A DNA stretch of 64,000 nt from Cordylochernes scorpioides (GCA_030710605.1 CP092863.1:106936099-107000098), one strand, 5' to 3'; positions 11,476 through 22,457 are shown, numbered from the stretch's first letter. Notes: generated by a model not told the origin, from the sequence alone. Numbers and translations are program-made.

Positions 11476-11945
11476 AGAGAAATAACTTGTGCGGGAACTC
11501 CACAGAGTTGGGTGATTCTAATCACTCAGTGATTATGCGACCGATAGATCTGGCAACGCTGATTTCTTCCCCCGAGGACGCCCTCGAATTACAGGAAATC
11601 TCCATTTGTTAAGTGCTGCGCTCCCCAATGACTAATATTGGGGATTATATGAACCTATTTCCTAGGCCTAATGGAACTTTGATGTCGGACAAATCTTACC
11701 ACACGTCTGATTTAGCTTCTGCGGCTTTCTACATTGTTTTTTAAACACTTTTTATCGCTTTCCCTTTTTTTTCTATCCCTAAAGCAACAGCTATTGATAA
11801 TGATTTTTTTTTCATGTGATAAAAAAGTGTTTTGTAAATTTCTAGATTTAAGCCTTTGTTTTGATCTTTTATTTGAATTGTTTTTCTTTCTTTTTTGTTC
11901 GATAGGCGTTATTGGTTCAATGTTAAATCACTTATTCAAATATCT
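11476..11945. other. Unique intergenic stretch
   Basis: 11480-11730 is GC-balanced with short palindromic words (for example ATTCTAATCACTCAGTGATT) but has no coding frame, tRNA or rRNA signature I can recognise. 11730-11945 is T-rich; a 78-codon frame there is low-complexity Phe/Leu and is not credible as a gene. Confidence 0.4.
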
Positions 11946-11948
11946 ATA

Positions 11949-12400
11949 TACACTAATGGTCAAAACTTAAGGAAGTTATACCTTTTAGCATGTATATCGG
12001 GATTCAGATAATAACTCTGAAAGATACACTCATGGACAAAACTCAAGGAAGTTGTACCTTTTAGCATGTATATCGGGATTCAGATAATAACTCTGAAAGA
12101 TACACTCATGGACAAAACTCAAGGAAGTTGTACCTTTTAGCATGTATATCGGGATTCAGATAATAACTCTGAAAGATACACTCATGGACAAAACTCAAGG
12201 AAGTTGTACCTTTTAGCATGTATATCGGGATTCAGATAATAACTCTGAAAGATACACTCATGGACAAAACTCAAGGAAGTTGTACCTTTTAGCATGTATA
12301 TCGGGATTCAGACAATAACTCTGAAAGATATTACAGTGACCTTCATTGAAGTTACACGAGATAAACCAAGTATTGAAATAATTGACTATGTATGGACAAA
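11949..12400. mobile_element. Tc1-like MITE A, five minisatellite units
   Basis: Five 76-bp units (the first two start at 11951 and 12027) are followed by ATTACAGTGACCTTCATTGAAG and a decayed body. The units differ from the 9.8-kb array by a shared variant (TTTTAGCATGTATATCGGGA instead of TTCTATTATG), so each array was homogenised separately. Confidence 0.75.
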
Positions 12401-13186
12401 AACAACTTATTCATTTGAATTTAATAATGGTTCGAATCATTTTATATCTTAATATTTAATAAGGAATGTTACAATAACAGAGATTCCTTATGAGGACATT
12501 TCGTCTTATATCGACTGGTTCTGGAGTTAAAGAAGGAGGAATTTCAATGGTAGAAACGTATCAATATGTAAATAAGTAATCAGCTATGTATATATTGGAG
12601 ATAAAGGTTCCCTTGCCGGCATTCATATTTCTTAAATAATAGACACTACGGTCAGAAAAGGTAACATTTTCTAACATTTCGATAAAATTCTTTTATCCTC
12701 GTCTGGAAAGATAAAAATAAAGCATTTGGGAAGGTGTGAAAATTAATTCTGAGGTTGCAAGGGGCGTTCTCACAGCTATGTATAGTCTTAGTGAAGAAGC
12801 AGGCGTATCTTCTGGACATCTTATTTTTCATTTAATAACGATATTCACAACTTTTCTGTCTAACAGAAAACTGGTAGTATCGGTAGTCAAAACTCTCAAC
12901 AGCCAAAAATCAAGGAAACAATTGTAAATATGAGATTTGCTACGTTGTTAGGCATATGAGGCTTACAATTTGATCTCCTTTGAAGTTTGGAACAATGAAA
13001 TCATTCTATATCTACTCATGGACAAAACTTAAGATCGATATGCTGCCAAGTGTTAAGATGAGGAGGAAGCGGTTGATGAGTCTTTTCAACATTTCGTCAT
13101 TAAAAAAAAAACATTTTTCGGGTTTGAAGCACCTTCATGTGAAACAAGATTCATGTTTTTTTACAAATTTTCAATCGTATTTTATA
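12401..13186. other. Intergenic sequence with a lone MITE A terminus
   Basis: Contains a single CTCATGGACAAAACTTAAG terminus near 13014. Two short open frames (63 and 114 codons) have no recognisable content and the second runs through MITE sequence. No gene is called. Confidence 0.5.
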
Positions 13187-13350
13187 TACACTCATGGACA
13201 AATCTTAAGTAAATGGAAAGTCTTAGATATCGCCAGCTATCTGCTTTTTTTGAAAGAAACAGAGGCTGTTCACATTTGGTTATCTCGCGTGTCTTCAATA
13301 AAGGCCACTGTAATATCTTTCTGAGTTTTTGTCTGAATCCCGATATACAA
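13187..13350. mobile_element. Truncated Tc1-like MITE A
   Basis: Has one terminus (CACTCATGGACAAATCTTAAG), the body including CACATTTGGTTATCTCG and CACTGTAATATCTTTC, and less than one minisatellite unit. It is in the same orientation as the 14.1-kb copy. Confidence 0.7.
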
Positions 13351-14066
13351 TCTTTATTTCGGTCATTTTCGTAACAAAATATATGAAAATACAGAAAGAA
13401 ATACTGAAACGCCTCTTATAAGTGTTTTTCAAATAATCAATTTAGATAGGCTATCAGTAAAATAAATTTAAAATATCATCTTTTTATTCATACATTTTTT
13501 TAATCATTGAAATTGAAATTTTTTTCGTTTCTTTCGCACTTCAAATATTTATAAGTGACATCAAATTAATTTAGTTTCACAAAATTGTTAGAAAATAAAA
13601 TTCTTTCTATTTATTAGATTTCTCCCCTTTAAAAAATGATTTCTTTAAAAAAGATTTCACCCCCCAAAAAATGTTATCACGAAACGGTAGAAAATTATTT
13701 TATAAATTTTATTAAAATTTATAGAAAAGCTAAAATCGATTTTCTCATCATTTTGTAATCACTGAAGAAATGACAAAAAACGAGACTATAAAAGGCGATA
13801 TCAAATTTTAATCGATTATCATATACATTTTATTTGTTACCTAAATCTTTTAGATAATTTGATAAATTTGGTGATGTGAAAAAATGTAAGAGAAAAAATA
13901 GAAAATTTAGTTATATTTTTTATATTTATTTTTTTGTAAAAAGCGTTATATAAAATTAATATCACTTTTAAATTATTTGATACAAGTATTTATATATTTT
14001 GAAATTCGATAAAAACAATAAAAAAATATAAATTATTATAATAAACTAACGAAAAATATATTTTCA
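13351..14066. other. AT-rich intergenic sequence
   Basis: Very A/T-rich with poly-A tracts. No gene and no repeat seen. Confidence 0.6.
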
Positions 14067-15038
14067 GATAAACTCATGGGCAAAAGTTAAGGAAGTGGAA
14101 AATATTTGATATCGCCGGACATCCATTTTTTTAAAGGGAAATAGAGACTGTTCACACTTGGTTATCTCGTTTGTCTTCAATAAAGGTCACTGTAATATCT
14201 TTCAGAGTTATTATCTAAATCCCGATATAAATGCTAAAAGGTACAACTTTCTTAAGTTTTGTTCATGAGTGTATATTTCTGAGTTATTGTTTAAATACCG
14301 ATATACATACTATAAGGTAAAACCTCCTTAAGTTTTGTCTATGAGTGTATCTTTCAGAGTTATTGTCAGAATACCGATATACATGCTAAAAGGTACAACT
14401 TCCTTAAGTTTTGTCCATGAGTGTATCTTTCAGAGTTATTGTCTGAATCCCGATATACATGCTAAAAGGTAAAACCTCCTTAAGTTTTGTCCATGAGTGT
14501 ATCTTTCAGAGTTATTATCTCAATCCCGATATACATGCTAAAAGGTACAACTTCCTTAAGTTTTGTCTATGAGTGTATCTTTCAGAGTTATTGTCTGAAT
14601 CCCGATATACATGCTAAAAGGTAAAACCTCCTTAAGTTTTGTCCATGAGTGTATCTTTCAGAGTTATTATCTCAATCCCGATATACATGCTAAAAGGTAC
14701 AACTTCCTTAAGTTTTGTCCATGAGTGTATCTTTCAGAGTTATTGTCTCAATCCCGATATACATGCTAAAAGGTACAACTTCCTTAAGTTTTGTCCATGA
14801 GTGTATCTTTCAGAGTTATTGTATCAATCCCGATATACATGCTGAAAGGTACAACTTCCTTAAGTTTCGTCAATGAGTGTATCTTTCAGAGTTATTGTCT
14901 CAATCCCGATATACAGGCTAAAAGGTACAACCTCCTTAAGTTTTGTCCATGAGTGTATCTTTCAGAGTTATTGTCTGAATCCCGATATACATGTTAAAAG
15001 GTACAACTTCCTTAAGTTTTGATCATGAGTATATATCT
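14067..15038. mobile_element. Tc1-like MITE A with about eleven 76-bp units, reverse orientation
   Basis: The left end AACTCATGGGCAAAAGTTAAG is followed by the unique body and then tandem units reading TCTTTCAGAGTTATTGTCTG, ATCCCGATATACATGCTAAA and CTTCCTTAAGTTTTGTCCATG. The last unit ends near 15035. Units alternate between AACTTCC and AACCTCC versions in a non-random order, which suggests higher-order duplication of unit pairs. Confidence 0.8.
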
Positions 15039-15590
15039 CATATTTGTTAGCTCAAGAATATGAAAAAAACGAGTATATCCCAACAAAATTCTGAACTTTA
15101 ATAAAACTTTAATTTAAAACATATAACCATTAATTGAATTTTAAGTAGAGATTATCTCATATTGGATTATATATTTGTTTTAATTTAACTTTATGCTATA
15201 AAACGAGACAGTTCTATGCTCTCAATACAATCAGAGAGTTATCGCAATACTTAGTGGGAAAGTTCGCGCATGCGTGTTACCGACCGATCATTATCAAAAT
15301 TTCTCATTCTCGTTTGACTTTGCTACTGTATGAGCTTAACTCAGTCTCGCCACAGAAACGATGACTGGGAGTAAATGAACTGCGCAAGCGCCAATTAGCG
15401 GTGCAGGGAAGCAGAAGAAAACCAAGAAGAAGAATAAAATGACACCATATATGCATATTTACATAAAAACCGACGTGAATGCGATTATTATAGCTATATA
15501 CTAAATTGATGTATACAATTTGTAACAATTAAATTTACTGTGAAAAAATAGCACATATGTGTAATTGTCCTGGAATAAGGTAAATAAATT
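15039..15590. other. Intergenic sequence
   Basis: Non-coding. The 15240-15420 part is GC-balanced but has no domain in any frame. Confidence 0.5.
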
Positions 15591-15702
15591 AATAAAAAGG
15601 CATCTCCTTATCGTTAAACTCAAAGTTTCTGATGGCTTGCACCATCTATCGGAATAAATATCAATTATTCGTTGATTTTTATTTATTCCAGGATTGGCCA
15701 AA
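15591..15702 (+). repeat. Half-copy of hairpin repeat family S2
   Basis: AAAAAGGCATCTCCTTATCG, a decayed AAACTCAAAGTTT palindrome, GATGGC...ACCATC, then GGAATAAATATCAA...TTGATTTTTATTTATTCC and ATTGGCCAAAT. The same stem order as the 3.5-kb copy. Confidence 0.8.
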
Positions 15703-15984
15703 TGGCTAAATTTACTGGCAATTCGGTTTCACATTATCACTAATACTTTGTAAGGAAGCCATGTTTACACAGATGTCTATAATAAAATATTCACTGTAAT
15801 TATTTTTCAAATAAAAATTTTATTTGAATACTATTTAATTTTAAAAATTGTTTACATATATATAGACAACAACGACCTTTATTGTGTGTGTGAGAATTCA
15901 AAATAAAATTACATCAGTTGGTTAGTGAGGGAGGGGGTACATCAAAATCTTAATCTATGAACAACTATATATATATAAGACACG

Positions 15985-16035
<51 letters not shown>

Positions 16036-16755
16036 GTTTTTTTATATTTGAAAAATAGAGGAAAAGTAAACTATTAAGAACTACAAATTTTGAATTAATT
16101 TTGAGTCAGAACAGCAAGCTAATTCTGTATCAAATAGTATAGTTATGAAAATTTTAAGATTATATTATTTATTTAATATTTAAATGTGTGAGGTTTTTTT
16201 TATTTTTTTGTAATAAATAATTAGTTAGATTATATTTTTAAAATAGAAAAAAAAGTAACACCAGCAAAGCATCGGCAATTACGCGTCATAGGCTGGGTGA
16301 AAAAGGGGAATAATCGAAGAGAAAGTTTTAAAGAGAAGAGCAAAGACAGAACCATGATAATAATTTTCCAAATATAAAATAAAGCTAATTAGAGAGCGAG
16401 AAGTATTTTTTGCTCTATTTTCTCACTTGATGAGAGAAGATAGAATTTTGTGAATTATTTTTTTTTTTGGAATTTTATTTTTTTTATGAGCTTATTTTAA
16501 AGACAATCTAGTGTAAATGTGGAGGACACGATATAAGATAGTATATTAAATTAGGAGGAATGAAAACCTTAAAGGTTAGACCAGATGAAAACAATAAAGG
16601 TTAGACCAGATGGAAAGAGGATCGTACTCAGGCGGGCCTCTTCAGATGAAGACCTGAGCAGCAGTTTCGGCCCTTTCTCCATTACTGCCAAACCATGCCT
16701 CTTCGACCAAATAGAAAGCAAATTTAGGTTGGAACGGAGATAAAGACTTCTCGGA
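15703..16755. other. Intergenic sequence with a TA microsatellite
   Basis: A TA tract of about 40 bp lies at 15989-16030. Short direct repeats of AAGGTTAGACCAGATG occur at 16572-16615. The stretch 16640-16755 is open on the minus strand with a protein-like composition, but I cannot assign it. Confidence 0.5.
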
Positions 16756-16786
16756 TGTTTTCTCCCAATACATCAGGTCACCAGCG

Positions 16787-16799
<13 letters not shown>
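16756..16799. repeat. Left arm of an inverted repeat flanking the maT transposon
   Basis: GGATGTTTTCTCCCAATACA and the following bases up to AGCGCAACAATATA are the reverse complement of 18136-18180. The arms lie outside the transposon's own termini and TA target site. Confidence 0.85.
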
Positions 16800-16832
<33 letters not shown>

Positions 16833-18135
16833 CAGGGTGTACCAGGTAAATTGGGACTAACTTTGACAGTCCATAAAACAAAAACTACTTGAGATTAAAA
16901 ACTTGTTTTTTTTTCATTACGTAGCCATATTCATGTAAAATGCAACAGTACATGTGTGCGCAGTGTAGTGATGAAGAGTAACCGAGAATTTGAAAATCGA
17001 GCTGCCATCATCGTTGCTCTGCGCGCCGGAAGGAGCCCCAAAGAGATAGTGGATTTTCTTAAGTTGCCCAAAACCACTATTTATCGTGTCAAGAAGCAGT
17101 TTGATGAGGCCGACAGTAACAAAGAGAGGATAGCTACAAGGAAAAAGCACTCGCGTCGATCGGACAGGGTAAGAGGCGAAGAATTTGTCAAAAATGTCAA
17201 GGAGAAGATTGATGGAAACCCTGGGAAGAGCATGAGGGCCATAGCCAAGGAAATGGACGTTGGCTCTATGACAATTGTCAGAACTATCCATGAGGACCTT
17301 GGTCTCAAGTCTTATGCCCTTCAGAAAGGTCAGTTGCTGACTGAGAATATGAAGAATAACAGAAAAGGAAAGGCTGCTGCCCTCCTCAACAACCTGAAAC
17401 ACGACTCTTTTGGCATGCTAAGGTTCTTCTCTGACGAAAAGAACTTTGACGTGGACCAAAAGGTAAATCCCAGGAATGATCGCTGGATCTGTAAAGACCC
17501 CTCAGAGATACCTGTCGTGATGCACACGAAATTTCCTGCCTCCGTAATGGTCCTTGGCGTTATCAGCAGTGAAGGTGATGTCATGCCTCCCCATTTCTTT
17601 GAGAAGGGCCTTAGGATGAACGCTGACACCTACATCAATGTTCTGGAGACCGTTGTGAAGCCTTGGATGGACATGGTGGCCGCAGGAAGGAAGTATGTCT
17701 TCCAACAGGACTCAGCTCCAGCCCATAAGGCAAAAAAGACACAATCGTGGCTGACACTTAACGTCCCTAGTCACTGGGGTCCTGATATTTGGCCCCCTAA
17801 TTCTCCAGATTGCAATCCCCTCGACTACTATGTATGGGGCGTTGTTGAGAGAGATGTCAACAAAGCTCCTCATACCACCATCCAGTCTGTCAAGAAAGCA
17901 GTTCACACGGTGATGACCCAAATGGACAAGGTCATCGTCGCCAAGGCCTGTGCTTCATTCCGCACTCGCCTCGAGACTGTTGTAGCTAATAATGGAAACT
18001 ACATTGAATAAATAAAAACTATATCCTTTTATCTACTACTGTGTCAAATTTCATTCGGATATTTTAATTTTTACTTGCAAAAAATTTCAGTTAAAATACC
18101 ATTGTTGAAATTCCCAATTTACCTGGTACACCCTG
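16833..18135 (+). mobile_element. Complete mariner-superfamily transposon, DD37D (maT-like)
   Basis: The 1303-bp element has perfect 24-bp terminal inverted repeats (16833-16856 and 18112-18135, starting CAGGGTGTACCAGG) and TA on each side, the canonical target duplication of the Tc1/mariner superfamily. It inserted into or beside a TA microsatellite. A single uninterrupted transposase frame fills most of it, so it looks recently active. Confidence 0.93.
16971..18011 (+). CDS. maT-type mariner transposase (346 aa)
   Basis: This is a cut-and-paste DDE/D transposase that would act in the nucleus on its own terminal repeats. I start at the first ATG (MKSNREFENRA); the frame is open a little further upstream without an ATG. 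The N-terminal third is a two-part helix-turn-helix DNA-binding region (GRSPKEIVDFLKLPKTTIYR, then SMRAIAKEMDVGSMTIVR). The catalytic core has FFSDEKNF with the first Asp, VFQQDSAPAH with the second, and SPDCNPLDYYVWG with the third. There are 37 residues between the second and third catalytic Asp, which is the DD37D spacing that defines maT elements. No stop or frameshift is visible, and the length is typical. TIR integrity and an intact frame suggest an autonomous copy. Confidence 0.93.
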   Translation: MKSNREFENRAAIIVALRAGRSPKEIVDFLKLPKTTIYRVKKQFDEADSNKERIATRKKHSRRSDRVRGEEFVKNVKEKIDGNPGKSMRAIAKEMDVGSMTIVRTIHEDLGLKSYALQKGQLLTENMKNNRKGKAAALLNNLKHDSFGMLRFFSDEKNFDVDQKVNPRNDRWICKDPSEIPVVMHTKFPASVMVLGVISSEGDVMPPHFFEKGLRMNADTYINVLETVVKPWMDMVAAGRKYVFQQDSAPAHKAKKTQSWLTLNVPSHWGPDIWPPNSPDCNPLDYYVWGVVERDVNKAPHTTIQSVKKAVHTVMTQMDKVIVAKACASFRTRLETVVANNGNYIE

Positions 18136-18180
18136 TATATTGTTGCGCTGGTGACCTGATGTATTGGGAGAAAACATCTG
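18136..18180. repeat. Right arm of the inverted repeat flanking the maT transposon
   Basis: Starts TATTGTTGCGCTGGTGACCT and ends in GGAGAAAACATC; it mirrors 16756-16799. It runs straight into the LTR element that follows. Confidence 0.85.
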
Positions 18181-18191
18181 TGCTGAGAACA

Positions 18192-18302
18192 TGTAAGAAA
18201 ACATCTACGTATGTTTTCCCACGTGACGCAGTGGAGCGTGACCTTGCCAGCACGGGTGAGTCAGTTGTTGTTTTGCTCTCTGTATGAATGGACATTAAAA
18301 CA
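18192..18302 (+). repeat. 5' LTR of the mag-like element
   Basis: Ends TGAATGGACATTAAAACA, followed by the TGG of the primer site. The first ~10 bp differ from the 3' LTR, so the exact left border is uncertain. Confidence 0.75.
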
Positions 18303-18384
18303 TGGTGGCAGCGATAACTGGATAAAATACGAACCCGTATATTGCAAAATATCGATTTTTGTGTACCTTGGAAGATAATTCAAC

Positions 18385-19293
18385 ATGGCTCAGATTCAAC
18401 CTCCAGAAACTTTCGACTTCTCGACTCCCAACGAATGGCCCAAATGGAGGAAGAGATTCGAACGATACCTCGTGGTCAGTGGAATGAAGAAGAAAGAGGA
18501 GGCGGACAAGATCGATTTGTTCATGTACTTGATGGGCGACCGCGCGGATGATATATTCAGGACCTTCAAGTTCGAAAAGGAGGAAGAGGCAACGAAAATT
18601 GATTCCGTCCTCAAGGCGTTCGACAGCCACTTCTGTGTCAGAAAGAATATTATCTACGAACGTGCGAAATTTAATTCAAGAATCCAAGAGGATCGGGAGC
18701 CAGTGGACGAATTCATCACTTCATTGTACAAATTGGCTGATAGTTGCGAATTTGAGGGTCTTCATGAGCAGTTGATCCGTGACCGAATTGTGGTTGGAGT
18801 GAGGGACAAAGCTTTGTCTGAAAGAATGCAGTTGGACAGCGAACTGACTTTGGAAAAGGCGGTGAAAATGGTTCGACAGCAGGAGGCCGTTCGACAGCAG
18901 CAAGTCGACCTGCAGCGTCCCTCAACAAGCCAAAAGGTCGATCAGGTGAAGTTCAACTCGAAGAAACAATCACCGAAACAACAACAGCAGCCTTCGAGGA
19001 AGAAGGAGAAGTCAGCCAAAACAAGATCACGATGTCCAAAATGCGGAGGTTTCACCCACAGGGAAGGACAGGCTTGCCGTGCTGAAGGACAAAGATGTAA
19101 CCTGTGTTCAAAACTGGCCATTTTGCAAATTGCTGCCCAGATAGGCAGGCGAAGACTGCGGAAGTCAAAGCTGTTTCTGAACTTGATGAAGAAATTGGTT
19201 TTCTCCTGGAAGTCTCAGCTGTGGAGGATTCATCTAATCTCGATGATGATGAAGGCGAGTGCAGGAGGCGATGGACAGCAGAAATCCAAGTGA
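18385..19293 (+). pseudogene. Gag of the mag-like LTR element
   Basis: The ATG at 18385 opens a frame beginning MAQIQPPETFDFSTPNEWPK, a typical start for gag of mag-group gypsy elements. This is the structural polyprotein that would package the element's RNA in cytoplasmic particles. The centre has the capsid-like Trp/Arg pattern. A basic, Gln-rich tail leads to a Cys-rich nucleocapsid region (CPKCGGFTH, then CNLC). The frame then leaves the zinc-knuckle pattern, while the second half of that knuckle (GHFANCC) is found in the -1 frame from about 19110. Either a programmed -1 shift or the loss of one A from a run of A's near 19112 explains this. The Gag frame continues for another 180 bp with no family resemblance. 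Confidence 0.75.
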
Positions 19294-20933
19294 ACGGGAA
19301 AAAGGTGAAGTTCAAGCTCGACTCCCAGGCGGATGTTACATGTGTTCCTCTGTGTCTCTTCAAGAAGATAATGGGACAGCAACGACTAGTGGAAAGTGAT
19401 ATCAACCTTAGAGCTGCTCAATTTTCCGAACTTCAGACTGTGGGTATGTTTATATCAACGCTGCGAAATGGCAATTATGAAATCAAGGAGAAGATTTATG
19501 TCATTCGTCGTTTGAGTGAACCTCTTCTGAGTCGCCGGGCATGTGAGCTCTTGAACCTGGTGAGGCGGATTGAAGTGGTTGCGACGAGAATTAACCCGAT
19601 CAAGGAATTCCCTGAAGTATTTGAAGGACTGGGACAGATCGGAAACCCTTACGAAATCAAATTGAAACCAGGAGCAAAACCTTATGCTGTGCATACTCCT
19701 CGACGGGTACCAATACCTTTGATGGAAAAGCTCAGAACAAGATTGGAAGAGCTCGAGAAGGCGGGAATCATAGCACAAGTTAACGTTGCGACTGAATGGT
19801 GTGCACCGACTGTGATTGCTGGTAAACCGAATGGCGACATACGACTCTGTGTGGATCTCTCAAGGCTGAACGAACATGTACAGCGCGAAGTGCATCCCAT
19901 GCCAGTGGTGGAGCACATGCTGGGGCAACTGGGGGAAGCAAGATTCTTTTCGAAACTGGACGCGAACAGTGGCTTTAACCAGATTCCGTTGAGCCCGGAC
20001 TGCCAGCATTTAACGACCTTCATCACTCCTTTTGGGAGATATAAATACTGCAGAATGCCATTTGGAATCTCACTCGCCCCAGAGTATTTTCAGAGAGTTA
20101 TGTCAATAATCTTGCAAGGCATGGACGGTGTAATGTGTTACCTGGACGATATCCTGATATTTGCCTCCGACTCCAAGACTCACGATCGAATTCTTCGTTT
20201 AGTGCTCCGAAAACTGAAAGAGGCGAAAGTTACACTAAACAAGGCCAAGTGTGTCTTCGGCGTGCCAAGAATTAATTTTCTTGGGCACATACTGGATGAA
20301 GACGGTATTCGACCAGATCCAGCGAAAATCGAAGCAGTGGCGAGGATGCCTGCTCCGACCGATGTTCATGGCGTAAGAAGATTTCTTGGCATGGTGAACC
20401 ATCTGGGACGCTTTGTGGAAAATTTATCTGAAATTGTGGCTCCACTGAACCAGTTGTTGGTGAAAGGTCAAGACTTCGTTTGGGATTGCAGCCAGGAGCG
20501 AGCGTTCCGAAAGTTGAAAGAATTGCTCACGACTCAGACCCTGAAAAGAAAGGAGGGGAGAAGGAGAAAGGATATGAAATCCAGATATGATCGACGCTGC
20601 GGAGCTACGGACATGGAGGAGCTATCCGAAGGTGACACGGTTTGGATTACAGATATGCGAACCTGGGGGATTGTAAAGAAGAAAGCATCGACACCAAGGT
20701 CGTATATGGTTGATACTCCAGTTGGGACTTTACGTCGAAACAGGTTCCATCTACGAAAAGGAGTTACAGTGCAATATCCAGCCGACCCATCGACGCCGAC
20801 CTTTTCGGGGGAGGAACTGGTTGAAAATGAAAAGACCCCAGTTGTGGATTATCCCTCTAACGACTCAGAAGACGGCCAGATAAGAACCCGGAGTGGACGA
20901 ATTGTTAAACCTGTGGATCGCATTCATTATTAA
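19104..20933 (+). pseudogene. Internally deleted pol of the mag-like element (protease, RT, integrase tail)
   Basis: The frame begins within the zinc-knuckle region, -1 relative to gag. A retropepsin-like segment (FKLDSQADVTCVP) has Gln where the D-T/S-G-A motif needs Gly. Reverse transcriptase is well preserved: RLCVDLSRLNEHV, FSKLDANSGF, the RMPFGI block, and the catalytic YLDD in CYLDDILIF. After the RT thumb and connection (QERAFRKLKELLTTQ) the frame runs straight into an integrase C-terminal tail (KSRYDRRCG ... DTVWITDM). RNase H, the integrase zinc finger and its DDE core are gone. The in-frame join keeps a 609-codon open frame, so the deletion derivative still codes a fused protein. 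The stop is at 20931-20933. Confidence 0.85.
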
Positions 20934-20954
20934 TTATATTATGCATTTAAAGTT

Positions 20955-21070
20955 TGTAATGTATATATACATCTACGTATGTTTTCCCACGTGACGCAGT
21001 GTAGCGTGACCTTGCCAGCACGGGTGAGTCAGTTGTTGTTTTGCTCTCTGTATGAATGGACATTAAAACA
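20955..21070 (+). repeat. 3' LTR of the mag-like element
   Basis: Matches the 5' LTR from ACATCTACGTATG to AAAACA with one difference (GTGTAGCG against GTGGAGCG). No polypurine tract remains immediately upstream. Confidence 0.8.
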
Positions 21071-21495
21071 ACATCCGATAAGTATTTTTAATGTTTAATA
21101 AAAAACAAATGGTTTTAGAAAGAACGCCTTCTAAATAAAGATAATTGTCTCAAATAATCTTTAAGAACAAAAAGTATGAAAATTTAATGATAGGAAATTA
21201 TGGTAAATAATTATACAAAACTAAATTATATAAAAATAATTATACATGAAAGTTAAAAGGAATAAATAAGTTTTAAAAAGTTACCGTTAAGTCCACGGGA
21301 AAGGATGTAGCCAAAACAAGTAGGTTTAGAACAGTGGCACGTGAGCACCCCTCGAGCCGCGCGCCTCTCTCCCAATAAAATATATATAAGAAAATAAGGC
21401 GCCAACTACAAACAAGATATAAAACCACGAAGGTTTCTATTCTCTAAATAAAATAAAATATTACATTTATATGTAAATCTACTGTCATAAAGCCT
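21071..21495. other. Intergenic sequence
   Basis: AT-rich apart from a short GC-rich stretch at 21290-21370 (CCCCTCGAGCCGCGCGCC). No gene. Confidence 0.5.
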
Positions 21496-21735
21496 TATTT
21501 ACATATTTTGGTTAAATACTATAAGCAAGATTCCACCCTTCAGTGTCACCTATATAAGCAGAATCGTTCAAAACAGTATTATAACTCTATATAATGCGGC
21601 ATATTAGTTTAAACTGGCGAAACCATTGAATGGATTCACCACTGATGAACGAAGCACTCTCAATATTTTTTTTCATCGCAATAAGGACAGTATAATATTT
21701 TTTTTATTTGGAACATAAACATTCGTATATAGTGG
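21496..21735. mobile_element. MITE B copy (foldback family with CATCGCARTAAGG)
   Basis: Shares TATATAAGCAGAATCGT, GGCGAAACCATTGAA, TTCACCACTGATGAACGAAG and TTTCATCGCAATAAGGACAG with the complete copy at 49293-49624, partly in reverse orientation. Arms are diverged. Confidence 0.65.
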
Positions 21736-21769
21736 TTTTATATTGTTTTTCTCGTAATTAAATATATAT

Positions 21770-22457
21770 ATATATATGAAAAAACAATAGAAAAAATAAA
21801 AGATAAGTGGGTCAGGTATTGATATTAAAAATAAATAAGGCATCTCCTGACCACAAGCACATGTGCTTTTTAGATGGCAGAGCGCCATGGTCGCAGTGGT
21901 TACAGCCTTCTCCACGCTGACGAGCGCCAACAGCGCGAAACGCGTTCGTGGATGGCTTTTCTTGATTTATCAAGAAATTGGGTTGGCCAAATATCACGGA
22001 GCAAGCTAAATAAACGTTTAGTTTATTTTTGCTCCACTAGATGGCGCTCTGCCATCTAAAAAGCACATGTGCTTGTGGTCAGAAGATGCCTTATTTATTT
22101 TTAATATATATATATATATTAAAAATAAAAAAGGCATATCCTGACCAGGAGCACATGTGCTTTTCAGAAGGCAGAGCGCCATCTGGTGGAACAGAAATCA
22201 ACTAAACATTGATTTAACCTGTTCCCTGATATTTGACTAACCCAATATCTTGATTTATCAAGAAAAGCCATCCACGAAATTGGGTTGGCCAAATATCAGG
22301 AAGCAGGCTAAATCAATGTTTAGTTGATTTCTGTTTCACCAGATGACGCTCTGCATTCTGAAAAGCACATGTGCTCCTGGTCAGGATATGCCTGTTTTAT
22401 TTTTAATATCAACACCTGACCCACTTATTTATTTTTCTATTGTTTTTCATATATATA
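21770..22457. mobile_element. Composite foldback of two S1 units
   Basis: Outer inverted ends (AAAACAATAGAAAAAATAAA on the left, its mirror TATTTTTCTATTGTTTTTC on the right, each beside GGGTCAGGT/ACCTGACCC) enclose two successive S1 foldbacks, 21836-22090 and 22131-22400. The first also holds the spacer CTCCACGCTGACGAGCGCCA that forms part of the satellite monomer at 30.4 kb, so this element joins the dispersed and satellite forms. Confidence 0.8.

Larger units (their letters stand above)
18192..21070 (+). mobile_element. Deleted mag-like Ty3/gypsy LTR retrotransposon
   Basis: Two short LTRs surround a gag region and a shortened pol region. The LTRs share 102 bp (18201-18302 and 20969-21070, ending GGACATTAAAACA) with one visible difference; including the diverged starts, beginning TGTAA, they are about 111-116 bp. 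Such short LTRs suit the mag group. A primer-binding-like TGGTGGCAGCG starts at 18303 directly after the 5' LTR. The pol region jumps from just after reverse transcriptase to the end of integrase near 20540, so the element cannot move by itself. Confidence 0.85.

Noticed and set aside
11480..11730. Possible 5S rRNA or snRNA in a GC-balanced unique stretch
   Set aside because: No 5S internal control boxes and no snRNA signature could be found by eye.
16917..17402. 161-codon minus-strand ORF
   Set aside because: Antisense shadow of the maT transposase, which has clear catalytic motifs on the plus strand.
18295..18630. 111-codon minus-strand ORF
   Set aside because: Antisense shadow of the mag-like gag.
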